64,000 nt of DNA from an uncultured Ruminococcus sp. (GCA_900545345.1 UQYQ01000005.1:1-64000); one strand, 5' to 3'; counted from the first letter of the stretch, positions 34,780 through 43,038 are shown. Made by a program: numbers and translations. Notes: generated by a model not told the origin, from the sequence alone.

Positions 34780-35544
34780 TTATATTACATTTACAATATC
34801 AATATTTTTCTGACTGATTACAATTTCTATATCTGAAATTCTGCTCAACAGAAAATCTTTTACAGAGTCATAGAAAATATTTTCTGTGTAAAAATGCCCT
34901 GCGTCGATTATTGAAATACCGGCGTTCATAGCATCGATAAAGTCGTGGTGCTTGACATCACCGGTTATCAGAAGCTGACAGTTCTTTTGAACAGCGTCAT
35001 TATAATAACCTGCACCCGCACCCGAACAAATACCTATTTTTGATACGGGTTTTCCTGTATTCGTGTATCTCAGAACTGTACAGCCTAGGGCTTTTTTAAC
35101 CGATTCTGCGATTGCAGATATATCGGAAGGCTCGTCAAGTGTGCATATTCTTCCGATATTTTCATTATCGTTCAGAACTTCGTTTTTATTCGGAACAAGT
35201 CCGAGTTTTCTGCAAAGTATATCGTTCATTCCGCCGTTTGCAACATCAAAATTTGTGTGCATGCAAACAGCTGAAATATTATTTTTCGCAAGAATTACCG
35301 CAGGGTTGTCAGAACTTAGATTTTTAAGCGGAGAAAAAATAACAGGATGATGTGAGATAACGAGGTCTGCACCGATTTCATGTGCTTCGTATGCGGTTTC
35401 ACTTGTAATATCAAGTGTCAGCATTATTTTTTTTACACTGTCAGATTCACAGCCGACCAGAATTCCGCTGTTGTCCCATGCTTCCTGAGCCGAAAAAGGA
35501 GCAAGCTCATCAAGTGCATTATAAATATCCGTAACCGTTGGCAT
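34780..35544 (-). CDS. Nif3-like dinuclear metal-center protein (YqfO family)
   Basis: 254 residues. Metal-binding residues are visible: 'DLVISHHPVIFS' (two His), 'AVCMHTNFDVANGG', and the C-terminal 'IIDAGHFYTE'. The family forms hexameric toroids with two metals; it has been annotated as GTP cyclohydrolase type 2, but its physiological reaction is unclear. The ATG at 35544 lies 4 bases past the trmK stop, with AGAAAGGA ahead. trmK-nif3 is the normal order in Firmicutes. Confidence 0.92.
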   Translation of the reverse strand: MPTVTDIYNALDELAPFSAQEAWDNSGILVGCESDSVKKIMLTLDITSETAYEAHEIGADLVISHHPVIFSPLKNLSSDNPAVILAKNNISAVCMHTNFDVANGGMNDILCRKLGLVPNKNEVLNDNENIGRICTLDEPSDISAIAESVKKALGCTVLRYTNTGKPVSKIGICSGAGAGYYNDAVQKNCQLLITGDVKHHDFIDAMNAGISIIDAGHFYTENIFYDSVKDFLLSRISDIEIVISQKNIDIVNVI

Positions 35545-35548
35545 TTTA

Positions 35549-36253
35549 TCAGTCCTTTCTGTATTGGTCAAGTCTATTTAAAATCAGCCGTCCTATTTTA
35601 ATTTTTTCTTTGCCTTTTGATATAATATCATCATTTTTGTTTTCTGATTTCAGCATTCCGCTGCCTGCGTTTATAAGTCTGTCAGCCTGAACAGAAAGAT
35701 ACTCACGGTCCGTTTCACGGCAAAAATCAAGACCGCCGCAGTAAAGCTCAAAAGCTTCATAGCTTATAGGTTCATCTGAATATTCTGCATTTATCACCGA
35801 GTATATGAATTGCTCGCTTTTTACGGCTTTTTCGTCTTTTATTTTAAATCCGTTTTCAAACAGGAATTTTCTAAGGTCATGAGCCTTTGTCATCGGCTGA
35901 AGAATTAAGTTGACTTTATTCTCACTTACCCATTCGGCTTTTGAAATTATCCGGGCAATAAGCTCGCCGCCCATACCTGCGATTATTATGTCGCTGACAT
36001 TGTCAGGAGAAATCTTTTCAAGTCCGTCTGAGAGTATAGTTTCGATTTTATCCTCAAATCCCTCGTTTGAAATGTGTTTTCTTGCACTTTCGAGAGGTCC
36101 TTTTCTCAGGTCACAGGCAATTGCTTTTTCACATATCCCGTTTGAAATTAAATATACGGCAAGATATGCATGGTCAGTGCCGACATCGACTGCAATTCCG
36201 TTGCCTGATACAAATTCGGCACACAATTTTAATCTGTCATCTATGTTTATCAT
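35549..36253 (-). CDS. trmK: tRNA (adenine22-N1)-methyltransferase TrmK
   Basis: 234 residues of the class I methyltransferase fold. The SAM-binding motif is 'AVDVGTDHAYLAVYL', with 'DIIIAGMGGELIARII' and 'LQPMTKAHDLRKFL' typical of TrmK. It methylates A22 in tRNA. AAGGGAT precedes the ATG. It forms a tight pair with the Nif3-like gene. Confidence 0.93.
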   Translation of the reverse strand: MINIDDRLKLCAEFVSGNGIAVDVGTDHAYLAVYLISNGICEKAIACDLRKGPLESARKHISNEGFEDKIETILSDGLEKISPDNVSDIIIAGMGGELIARIISKAEWVSENKVNLILQPMTKAHDLRKFLFENGFKIKDEKAVKSEQFIYSVINAEYSDEPISYEAFELYCGGLDFCRETDREYLSVQADRLINAGSGMLKSENKNDDIISKGKEKIKIGRLILNRLDQYRKD

Positions 36254-36276
36254 GGTTTATCCCTTATGAGTAATAT

Positions 36277-36309
36277 TAAAATTTAAGGGCGGCAGATTTT
36301 TGCCGCCCT
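36277..36309 (-). terminator. Terminator of the DUF1858 gene
   Basis: On the minus strand GGGCGGCA-AAAATC-TGCCGCCC followed by TTAAATTTTAA. Confidence 0.75.
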
Positions 36310-36324
36310 GTAGGTCTTTTTTGT

Positions 36325-36528
36325 TTAGTTCCCAAAATGTGCGTTTAGCTTTTCAACAAGTTCGTCTGCGTCAACGCCGTGAACAGCACAAGCCTGTTCG
36401 ATAGTTTCACCCCTTGATGACGGACAGCCAAGACAGTGCATACCCATTTCTAAAAAGAATGGTGCGGTTTCTCTGTCGGCGTCAAGAACATCACCTATCA
36501 TTGTATCTTTTGTTACTTCAAATGCCAT
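36325..36528 (-). CDS. DUF1858 domain protein
   Basis: 67 residues, one DUF1858 domain: 'DTMIGDVLDADRETAPFFLE', 'GMHCLGCPSSRGETIEQACA'. The C-x-x-C pair suggests a redox or metal-binding role; similar domains occur in ScdA-type iron-sulfur repair proteins and hybrid-cluster-associated proteins. AAAGGA precedes the ATG. Single gene with its own terminator. Confidence 0.88.
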   Translation of the reverse strand: MAFEVTKDTMIGDVLDADRETAPFFLEMGMHCLGCPSSRGETIEQACAVHGVDADELVEKLNAHFGN

Positions 36529-36756
36529 TATTTATACATCCTTTCTGTTAATGAATGTTTGAGATATTTCTCACTAATATTATAACCAAATAACTGAAAA
36601 AATGCAAGCGGTGAGCAACGTGACGTTGCATCCGATTTGCGTTTTCATTTTGCAGGTTATTGTGACTTTATATCTCGCATTTATATTTTGCAGTTTATCA
36701 TATTTAAACATTAAATAAAATTTAAAATAGGCGGCAGAACCGGCGGCGGTTCTTTG
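36529..36756. other. Intergenic region with two GC-rich palindromes
   Basis: No gene is seen. It holds GCAACG-TGA-CGTTGC (36615-36629, followed by ATCC, with an outer CGG/CCG pairing) and AGAACCG-GCGG-CGGTTCT (36736-36753). The second lies just past the end of the FemAB-like gene and could act as its terminator. Confidence 0.7.
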
Positions 36757-37851
36757 TTATTTGTGCCTTGTTGCTACCTTGATTCTTCTTTGAAGCTCAT
36801 GAAGTCCTCTGTATATGCTTTCAAAGAAGTGAACAAGCTTCTTTTTAAACGGTGAGAAAGTATAATAAAATTCTCCTGCATAGGTTACAACCTCACCGTT
36901 AAATCCTTTTTTAAATTTATATACGCCGTAATTCGGGTGAGTTTCATCGGTATAGAAAGGAATACCCTGAAAATCGTATATGAAATTGTTGTTTTCCAGA
37001 GCCCACTGAATCATAGTCCATTGCATTAAATGGTTTGGCATAACATTTCTGTGCTTATTTGAAGACGCACCGTAAACATAACAGGTCTTTCCCGCATATT
37101 GTGTGGTTACAGCACCGGAAACAGGAGTTTCGGTTCCGTCCTCATTTTGAAGATAACACATATAAAGTCTGCAATGGTCAAATCCCAATGCATTTATCAT
37201 TTTCACAAAATATTCCTTAGGTCTTATAGAAAATCCGTCACGGGTACCTGTTTCAGCCATCATAGGATAAAAGTCATCGACCGCCTCAGGACCGCACGCT
37301 TTGCAGATAACTCCCTTTCTTGAGGCTAAACGAATATTATATCTCCATTTAGAATGAAAGCTTGCCATTACTTCATCAGGTGTCTTACCTTCGATATTTA
37401 AAAGCATATAGTTGTTTCTTGCCTGAATGGTTGAAAGCTCAGGAGCATTTTCAATATGTGAAAAACCCATTTCTTTTAAAATGTTTTTCGCTTTTTCATC
37501 TGTTTCAACAAAGCATGGGTCCCACATAAATTCATAGCAGTTATGCTTTTTTGCCAACACTTTTATGCCTTCGAAAATGTCAGCAAGGACTTCTTTATTG
37601 TGATAATCACAAACAGGACCGTGTGAAGCATAAAGAAATGAACAGCCGAATATAGGTATTTTCTTTACAAGAACTAAACAAGTTCCTTGTATTTTACCGT
37701 CAGAGTCTCTTGAAATAACAGCGTCCCAGCCCCAGTTATCTTTAACTTTAGTCCAATTTAATGACTGAAGAAAATTACCGTTTTTATCTGTGCTTGCAAA
37801 CGCTTCATACTCTTTGCACAGTTCTTTATTATTTTTATCGAGTATTTCCAA
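36757..37851 (-). CDS. FemAB-like aminoacyltransferase (peptidoglycan bridge)
   Basis: 364 residues of the FemX/MurM type with two GNAT-like subdomains: 'SFHSKWRYNIRLASRKGV', 'ETGTRDGFSIRPKEYF', 'CYVYGASSNKHRNVMPNHLM', 'YDFQGIPFYTDETHPNYGVY'. Such enzymes add amino acids from aminoacyl-tRNA to lipid II to build the cross-bridge. The start is uncertain: TTG at 37851 sits 11 bases after AGGTGG; a GTG at 37866 is directly adjacent to the site. Lies beside the VanY-like peptidase gene, another wall gene. Confidence 0.88.
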   Translation of the reverse strand: MEILDKNNKELCKEYEAFASTDKNGNFLQSLNWTKVKDNWGWDAVISRDSDGKIQGTCLVLVKKIPIFGCSFLYASHGPVCDYHNKEVLADIFEGIKVLAKKHNCYEFMWDPCFVETDEKAKNILKEMGFSHIENAPELSTIQARNNYMLLNIEGKTPDEVMASFHSKWRYNIRLASRKGVICKACGPEAVDDFYPMMAETGTRDGFSIRPKEYFVKMINALGFDHCRLYMCYLQNEDGTETPVSGAVTTQYAGKTCYVYGASSNKHRNVMPNHLMQWTMIQWALENNNFIYDFQGIPFYTDETHPNYGVYKFKKGFNGEVVTYAGEFYYTFSPFKKKLVHFFESIYRGLHELQRRIKVATRHK

Positions 37852-37957
37852 AATTAAAATTCCCACCTTTTATGAAATCTATCGCTTTTCATTTTATATT
37901 CTTTCCACAATATTATACAATATTTTTACTTAAAAATCAATATAACAAAATTTCAAG

Positions 37958-38644
37958 TTAATCTTGGTATTTTGAGGTTACACCCAAGTATTCCTCAAGG
38001 CATAAATTTTTCTTTTTGATATCCTTTGCAATGTCTTTGCCTACATACCTTATATGCCATGGTTCATAGCTGTATCCGGTTATACTTTCTTTCCCTTTTG
38101 GGAAACGGATAATAAACCCATATTCAGTACAATGTTCAGCCAGCCATTCCATATCTTTACTTCCGATTGTACTGAAATCTGCATTGTTGATGTCCATTGC
38201 CAATCCTGACTGATGTTCGGAATATCCGGGGCGTGCCGAAAAAGTATCTGCCTCTTTTTTTTCGTGCTCTTTGGTGTATTCTTCATAAAGAGCTTTTTGT
38301 TTTTCATAGCTTCTGAAACCTGAAACTATTTCCAGAGAAATTCCGTCTTCAGCTGCTGCCTGTTTCATTTTTGCGAATGCTTCCATTGTTTCATCAGTTA
38401 GTCCGTAGTTATAATCCTTTGGCAGAGAATATGTTTTATTTACAATCAAAATTCCGTCAATATATGTTACTCCGCCTACAACCTCGGTTGAATGAGCTTT
38501 TGCGTTTGCAGCAACAGCAGGTTCATTTATTGATGATGTTTGTGTATCTTTATTTTCGGAACTGTCAGCGTCGCTTCCTTTTTCACAGCTGCAGAAAAAC
38601 ATCAGAATTAAAGCCGATAACAACAACATAGTTATTCGTTTCAT
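37958..38644 (-). CDS. VanY-type D-Ala-D-Ala carboxypeptidase, lipoprotein
   Basis: 228 residues. Lipobox 'MFFCSC' ends the signal peptide. The peptidase M15B domain has 'SGFRSYEKQKALYEEY', zinc ligands in 'PGYSEHQSGLAMDI' and 'EPWHIRYVG'. It should trim terminal D-Ala from peptidoglycan stem peptides outside the membrane. AAAGGAAG precedes the ATG. There are no vanR/S/H genes nearby, so it is probably a housekeeping enzyme and not a resistance gene. Confidence 0.92.
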   Translation of the reverse strand: MKRITMLLLSALILMFFCSCEKGSDADSSENKDTQTSSINEPAVAANAKAHSTEVVGGVTYIDGILIVNKTYSLPKDYNYGLTDETMEAFAKMKQAAAEDGISLEIVSGFRSYEKQKALYEEYTKEHEKKEADTFSARPGYSEHQSGLAMDINNADFSTIGSKDMEWLAEHCTEYGFIIRFPKGKESITGYSYEPWHIRYVGKDIAKDIKKKNLCLEEYLGVTSKYQD

Positions 38645-38792
38645 TTTAAAACTTCCTTTTATGTATAGTTTTGATTATATATTAGTATATCACATTAAGT
38701 ACAATAAGTCTATAACCCTGTTATTAATGTATTACCGTGTTTGAATGATGAAATAATACTGCTGTTAATATCAAAATTTATATTTTAAATTA

Positions 38793-38821
38793 TTGATTTG
38801 ATGAAAGCTATGTGGTACAAT
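38793..38821 (+). promoter_or_regulatory. Promoter of araB-araD
   Basis: TTGATT (38793-38798) and TACAAT (38816-38821) are separated by 17 bases, about 50 bases ahead of araB. Confidence 0.6.
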
Positions 38822-38872
38822 ATTGATAGCATTTTATAAATAATACAGATTTTCTCGGAAACGGAGTTTTTT

Positions 38873-40531
38873 ATGGACAAATATACAATAGGAATTGATT
38901 TCGGGTCATTGTCGGGAAGAGCATTACTGCTTAATATTTCAAGCGGTGAAGAAGTGGCTTCTTCGGTATATGAATATCCCCATGCTGTAATGGACAGGGA
39001 ATTGCCGACAGGTGAAAAGCTGGGGAACGAATACGCACTTCAGCACCCTCAGGATTATTTGGATGTTTTATATAACACAATTCCCGATGTGATAAAAACA
39101 AGCGGTGTTGACCCGAAGGACATCATCGGTATCGGAACTGATTTTACAGCCTGCACAATGATTCCATGCAAGTCAGACGGGACTCCGCTTTGTTTTTCAG
39201 ATGAATATAAGCATAATCCTCATGCATGGGTAAAGCTCTGGAAGCACCATGCAGCACAGTATGAAGCAAATAAGCTCAATGAAATTGCACAGCAGCGGGG
39301 TGAGCAATGGCTTAACAATTACGGCGGAAAGATATCAAGTGAGTGGGCTATACCTAAGCTTATGCAGGTATGTGACGAGGCTCCCGAAATATATAACGCA
39401 ATGGACAGATGGATAGAAGCCGCAGACTGGATAGTCTGGATGATGACGGGTGTTGAAACAAGGAATTCCTGTACAGCGGGATATAAGGCAATTTGGAATA
39501 AGAAAAAAGGATACCCGTCAAAAGACTTTTTTAAAGCACTTAATCCTATGATGGAAAACTGCGTTGAAGAAAGGCTCGGAACTAACATAACTCCGCTTGG
39601 AAATAAGGCAGGAAAAATCACAGAGGAATTTTCAAAGAAAACAGGCTTGTCACCTGATACGGTTGTTTGTATCGGAAATGTCGATGCTCATGTCTGCGTT
39701 CCGTCTGTTTCGATTGACGGCCCTAAAAAAATGCTTGCTATTATCGGCACTTCAACCTGCCACATATTAATGGGTGAAGAGGAGAAACAAGTACCGGGAA
39801 TGTGCGGCGTTGTCGAAGACGGTGTTATGCCCGGACTTTTCGGATATGAAGCAGGTCAGTCATGTGTCGGCGACCATTTTGCATGGCTTGTGGATAATTG
39901 CGTTCCTGAAAGCTATTATAAAAAAGCCGAAGAAAAAGGCATGAATATACATGAATATCTTACATCTTTAGCATCACAGCTTAAAGTCGGCGAAAGCGGA
40001 CTTTTGGCACTTGACTGGTGGAACGGAAACCGTTCGGTTTTGGTTGATGCAGATTTGACAGGCTGTATGCTCGGAATGACTTTGGCAACAAAGCCCGAAG
40101 AAATGTATCGTGCGTTGATAGAGGCTACCGCTTTTGGTACAAGAATGATAGTTGAGAATTTTAGGAATAACGGTGTTCCCGTTGAAGAATTTTATGCAAG
40201 CGGAGGAATATCCGTAAAAAACGAAATGGCTATGAAGATATACAGCGATGTTTTGAAAATGCCTGTTAAAATAGCAGGTTCTTCACAAGGCCCCGCTTTG
40301 GGAAGTGCAATCTTTGCAAGCGTTGCCGTGGGAAGTGAAAACGGCGGATATGACAGTATTTTTGAAGCTGCTGAAAAGCTCGGAAAGGTTCGTGACAAGC
40401 ATTATGAACCTATAAAAGAAAATGCAGAGGTTTATGATAAGCTTTATGCTGAATATAAAAAGCTTCACGATTATTTCGGCAGAGGCGGAAATAATGTTAT
40501 GAAGACACTTAAAGATATCAAAAGGGGATAA
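38873..40531 (+). CDS. araB: Ribulokinase
   Basis: 552 residues of the FGGY kinase family. 'YTIGIDFGSLSGRALLL' and 'GIGTDFTACTMIPC' are AraB signatures, and 'IIGTSTCHILMG', 'GYEAGQSCVGDHFAW' and 'ASGGISVKNEM' mark the catalytic and ATP-binding parts. It phosphorylates L-ribulose in L-arabinose breakdown. Followed after 5 bases by araD. L-arabinose isomerase (araA) is not in the window. Confidence 0.96.
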   Translation: MDKYTIGIDFGSLSGRALLLNISSGEEVASSVYEYPHAVMDRELPTGEKLGNEYALQHPQDYLDVLYNTIPDVIKTSGVDPKDIIGIGTDFTACTMIPCKSDGTPLCFSDEYKHNPHAWVKLWKHHAAQYEANKLNEIAQQRGEQWLNNYGGKISSEWAIPKLMQVCDEAPEIYNAMDRWIEAADWIVWMMTGVETRNSCTAGYKAIWNKKKGYPSKDFFKALNPMMENCVEERLGTNITPLGNKAGKITEEFSKKTGLSPDTVVCIGNVDAHVCVPSVSIDGPKKMLAIIGTSTCHILMGEEEKQVPGMCGVVEDGVMPGLFGYEAGQSCVGDHFAWLVDNCVPESYYKKAEEKGMNIHEYLTSLASQLKVGESGLLALDWWNGNRSVLVDADLTGCMLGMTLATKPEEMYRALIEATAFGTRMIVENFRNNGVPVEEFYASGGISVKNEMAMKIYSDVLKMPVKIAGSSQGPALGSAIFASVAVGSENGGYDSIFEAAEKLGKVRDKHYEPIKENAEVYDKLYAEYKKLHDYFGRGGNNVMKTLKDIKRG

Positions 40532-40536
40532 GTAAT

Positions 40537-41247
40537 ATGCTTGAAGAATTAAAAGAAAGAGTTTATCGCGGTAATATGATGCTTCCCGAAAACAAGCTCG
40601 TTATCGCAACATGGGGAAATGTTTCCGAAATCGACAGAGAAAAAGGGCTTTTTGTTATTAAGCCGAGCGGAGTTGAATACAAAGACCTTTCGCCTGATAA
40701 AATGGTTGTTTGCGACCTGAAAGGAAATGTCGTTGAAGGTGATTTGAAGCCAAGCTCCGATATGTTTACCCACCTTGAGCTTTATAAGAATTTCTCCAAT
40801 GCGAATGCTATTGTACATACTCATTCACGCTGGGCAACAATCTGGGCTCAGGCGGGAAAGAGCATAAGTGCTTACGGCACAACTCACGCAGATTACTTCT
40901 ACGGTGCAATTCCTATCACCAGAAAAATGACCGATGAAGAAATTTCTACCGAATATGAGAGAAACACCGGCCGTGTTATTGTAGAAACCTTTGTCACACA
41001 CAGAACAAGCCCATGCAAAATGAACGCTTGTCTTGTTCATTCCCACGGGCCGTTCCTTTGGGGTGATGATGCGATTTCAGTTGTTGAAAAGGCCGTTGTG
41101 CTTGAAGAAATTGCTTTCATGGCTTGGCATACTGAAATGCTTGCATACAAAAAGGAAGTTTCAACTATGAAAATGCAGCAGCAGCTTTTAGATAAGCATT
41201 TTTTAAGAAAGCACGGTGACAACGCTTACTACGGGCAGCAACGATAA
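40537..41247 (+). CDS. araD: L-ribulose-5-phosphate 4-epimerase
   Basis: 236 residues of the class II aldolase family. Zinc ligands in 'IVHTHSRWATIWAQ' and 'CLVHSHGPFLWG', plus 'LKPSSDMFTHLELYK' and 'GTTHADYFYGAIPI', identify AraD. It converts L-ribulose-5-phosphate to D-xylulose-5-phosphate. AAGGGGATAAGT precedes the ATG. The last codon and stop lie inside a GCAACG...CGTTGC palindrome, so the C-terminal end may have been shaped by that insertion. Confidence 0.96.
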   Translation: MLEELKERVYRGNMMLPENKLVIATWGNVSEIDREKGLFVIKPSGVEYKDLSPDKMVVCDLKGNVVEGDLKPSSDMFTHLELYKNFSNANAIVHTHSRWATIWAQAGKSISAYGTTHADYFYGAIPITRKMTDEEISTEYERNTGRVIVETFVTHRTSPCKMNACLVHSHGPFLWGDDAISVVEKAVVLEEIAFMAWHTEMLAYKKEVSTMKMQQQLLDKHFLRKHGDNAYYGQQR

Positions 41248-41350
41248 CGTTGCATCCTCTGCCTCCTTTGGCAAATTTGATTAATGTGCTGCTTTACTGC
41301 AACGGAGGGCTTTACCAATCGGAAGAAGTAGCCCTGCACTCGTTATGCCC
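41238..41350. repeat. Palindrome and degenerate dispersed repeat, copy 2
   Basis: GCAACG-ATAA-CGTTGC (41238-41253) followed by ATCC, the same as at 36615-36629. The following 100 bases align with those after ung (31650-31745). Confidence 0.45.
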
Positions 41351-41356
41351 CAAAAC

Positions 41357-41608
41357 TCAATCCGAAATGTTATCAGGTTCGCTTTCCTTAATTAATATTT
41401 TGCTGGGAAATAATTTTTCTAAGAGGTCGTCACAGTCGGTTTGAAGTCTTTTTGCCTCATGCACCAAGCACTCCATGCCCCCTCTTAAAAACTCATTTTC
41501 TTTGGTGAAATCGAGAAACAGGGCAAATACATTAGTAAGTCCGGCTATGTTGTCAGCTTGAAATTTGATTTCTTCTATATCGCTTATAGTGAATTTTTTA
41601 TCAGACAT
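41357..41608 (-). CDS. Small helical protein of unknown function
   Basis: 83 residues, predicted all-helical and acidic, with 'DNIAGLTNVFALFLDFTKEN' and 'HEAKRLQTDCDDLLEKLFPS'. AGAGGA precedes the ATG at 41608. No family recognised. It is divergent from the ribbon-helix-helix array, and both share an intergenic region rich in AACAT/ATGTT inverted repeats, so it may be controlled with the array. Confidence 0.65.
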   Translation of the reverse strand: MSDKKFTISDIEEIKFQADNIAGLTNVFALFLDFTKENEFLRGGMECLVHEAKRLQTDCDDLLEKLFPSKILIKESEPDNISD

Positions 41609-41643
41609 TTTGTTTATTCCTCTCATTTTTATATTTTGATTTT

Positions 41644-41735
41644 AACATGATGTTAGTACATTAATCAATAATATGTTGTAACATAATTGTAAACTGTTTG
41701 TGTACTGATGTTATTGTATGATTCGAATATAACAT
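41644..41735. promoter_or_regulatory. Cluster of AACAT/ATGTT inverted repeats (putative RHH operators)
   Basis: Three inverted pairs lie in 92 bases: AACAT-G-ATGTT (41644-41654), ATGTT-GT-AACAT (41673-41684), ATGTTAT...ATAACAT (41708-41735). The 13-mer AACATAATTGTAA (41680-41692) recurs in reverse at 42486-42498 inside the array. They fit autoregulatory sites for ribbon-helix-helix proteins. Confidence 0.55.
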
Positions 41736-41763
41736 ATTTTTAATTTATATAGGTGGTGATATT

Positions 41764-41952
41764 ATGCCAACTGCTAGAACTAGAGCGAATAGAAAATATA
41801 ATGAAAAAGCTTACGATAGAATAAGTTTGACGGTAAAAAAAGGTGAGCGTGATGAGCTTAAAACTCATGCTGAAAATCAGGGCGAAAGTCTAAACGGCTT
41901 TATTAATCGTGCTATTCGTGAAGCAATAGAGAGAGATAATAGAAAAATGTAA
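41764..41952 (+). CDS. Arc-like RHH protein, array gene 1 (type I)
   Basis: 62 residues. Basic N-terminal arm 'MPTARTRANRKYNEKAYDR', beta strand 'ISLTVKKGERDEL', then two helices ending 'GESLNGFINRAIREAIERD'. This is the ribbon-helix-helix fold. GGTGGTGAT precedes the ATG. First of five tandem paralogues. Its 5' and 3' ends, including the ribosome site, are nearly identical in DNA to gene 5, while the middle differs, suggesting gene conversion. Confidence 0.82.
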   Translation: MPTARTRANRKYNEKAYDRISLTVKKGERDELKTHAENQGESLNGFINRAIREAIERDNRKM

Positions 41953-41984
41953 TATCTGGTTCATACAGAGAGGACAAAATTAGT

Positions 41985-42176
41985 ATGGCATATTCTGATG
42001 CAAGCAAAAAGGCAACGATAAAGTATCAAAAAAAGGCTTATGACAGAATTGAACTTAAAGTAAAAAAAGGAAACAAAGAAATAATCACTAAAAGGGCAGA
42101 TGAACTCGGCAAAAGCATAAATGCTTATATAAAGGATTTGATTAATGCCGACACTGACGGAAAGCTGAAAGATTGA
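41985..42176 (+). CDS. Arc-like RHH protein, array gene 2 (type II)
   Basis: 63 residues with the same 'KKAYDRIELKVKKGNKE' strand as gene 1 but a different second half, 'RADELGKSINAYIKDLINAD', ending 'TDGKLKD'. AGAGGAC lies ahead of the ATG. It shares almost the complete second half with gene 4. Type I and II proteins may form mixed dimers; that is inference. Confidence 0.8.
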   Translation: MAYSDASKKATIKYQKKAYDRIELKVKKGNKEIITKRADELGKSINAYIKDLINADTDGKLKD

Positions 42177-42204
42177 TATTATATAAATAAAGCTTGGAGA
42201 TTAT

Positions 42205-42393
42205 GTGGGAAAGAAAAGTACCGCAAGCAAAAATAAATATAATGCAAAAGCTTATGATAGAATAAATTTAATAGTAAAAAAAGGTGAGCGTGACAAGCTT
42301 AAAAGTCATGCTGAAAATCAAGGCGAAAGTCTAAACGGCTTTATTAATCGTGCTATTTGTGAAACGGTAGAAAGGGATAGTGAAAAAAATTAA
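42205..42393 (+). CDS. Arc-like RHH protein, array gene 3 (type I)
   Basis: 62 residues. GTG start at 42205 with GGAG 5 bases ahead; an out-of-frame ATG overlaps it. 'NKYNAKAYDRINLIVKKGER' and 'GESLNGFINRAICETVERD' place it with type I. An Arg present in genes 1 and 5 (AIREA) is Cys here (AICET), and the end is changed, so this copy is diverging. Confidence 0.78.
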   Translation: MGKKSTASKNKYNAKAYDRINLIVKKGERDKLKSHAENQGESLNGFINRAICETVERDSEKN

Positions 42394-42430
42394 TCAGAAA
42401 TACTGTTGCCGGAAAAACAGTTTTGTGTCT

Positions 42431-42498
42431 ATGTTGTAATATAGATATAACTATATTTTAAATTTTAATTAGCAACATAAGAAAATTACAATTATGTT
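42431..42498. promoter_or_regulatory. Internal ATGTT/AACAT sites in the RHH array
   Basis: The 138-base gap between genes 3 and 4 holds ATGTTGTAATAT (42431-42442), AACAT (near 42474) and TTACAATTATGTT (42486-42498), the exact reverse complement of the 13-mer upstream of gene 1. A second operator and perhaps promoter for genes 4-5. Confidence 0.5.
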
Positions 42499-42531
42499 GT
42501 TAATTGAAATATTGAAAAGGACGGTAATATT

Positions 42532-42717
42532 ATGGGTAAACCTGCTACTAAAGCAAAAAATAAATATAATACAAAAGTTTATGATCGAATAGTTTTACAA
42601 GTAAAAAAGGGTAACAAAGAAATAATCACTAAAAGAGCAGATGAACTTGGCAAAAGCGTAAATGCTTATATAAAGGATTTGATTAATGCCGACACTGACG
42701 GAAGGCTGAAAGATTGA
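42532..42717 (+). CDS. Arc-like RHH protein, array gene 4 (type II)
   Basis: 61 residues. N-terminal arm like gene 3 ('KAKNKYNTKVYDRI'), second half like gene 2 ('RADELGKSVNAYIKDLINAD', 'TDGRLKD'), so it looks like a mosaic. AAAAGGAC lies ahead of the ATG. KAYDR is KVYDR here. Confidence 0.8.
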   Translation: MGKPATKAKNKYNTKVYDRIVLQVKKGNKEIITKRADELGKSVNAYIKDLINADTDGRLKD

Positions 42718-42741
42718 TAATATAATAAAGATGGTGATATT

Positions 42742-42930
42742 ATGCCAACTGCTAGAACTAGAGCGAATAGAAAATATAACGAAAAGGCATATGACAGATT
42801 ATATGCTACTGTTAAAAAAGGACAAAAGGAACAAATAAAACAGCACTCGGAATTAATGGGCGAAAGTTTAAACGGCTTTATTAATCGTGCTATTCGTGAA
42901 GCAATAGAGAGAGATAATAGAAAAATGTAA
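42742..42930 (+). CDS. Arc-like RHH protein, array gene 5 (type I)
   Basis: 62 residues. First 19 and last 20 residues are identical to gene 1, with a different central part ('LYATVKKGQKEQIKQHSELM'). GATGGTGAT precedes the ATG. Ends 15 bases before the toxin promoter. Confidence 0.82.
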   Translation: MPTARTRANRKYNEKAYDRLYATVKKGQKEQIKQHSELMGESLNGFINRAIREAIERDNRKM

Positions 42931-42945
42931 TATCTGTTTGCTGCG

Positions 42946-42974
42946 TTGACAAATTACAGTACCTAATATATAAT
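42946..42974 (+). promoter_or_regulatory. Toxin promoter
   Basis: TTGACA (42946-42951), 17-base spacer, TATAAT (42969-42974): perfect consensus. Transcription would start near 42981. Confidence 0.8.
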
Positions 42975-43010
42975 AAAAAATAAGGGTGCTGTACATAAGG
43001 CAGGCGGTTT

Positions 43011-43031
43011 CTCCCTTGTTTTAAGGGAGGT
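43011..43031 (+). promoter_or_regulatory. Hairpin hiding the toxin ribosome site
   Basis: CTCCCTT (43011-43017)-GTTTT-AAGGGAG (43023-43029) covers the AAGGGAGGTG ribosome site. Hidden ribosome sites are typical of type I toxin mRNAs. Confidence 0.7.
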
Positions 43032-43038
43032 GATAGCA

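Noticed and set aside
37958..38644. Vancomycin-resistance gene (vanY)
   Set aside because: The fold and zinc motifs match VanY/DdcY, but there are no vanRSHAX genes nearby, so a housekeeping carboxypeptidase is the better reading.
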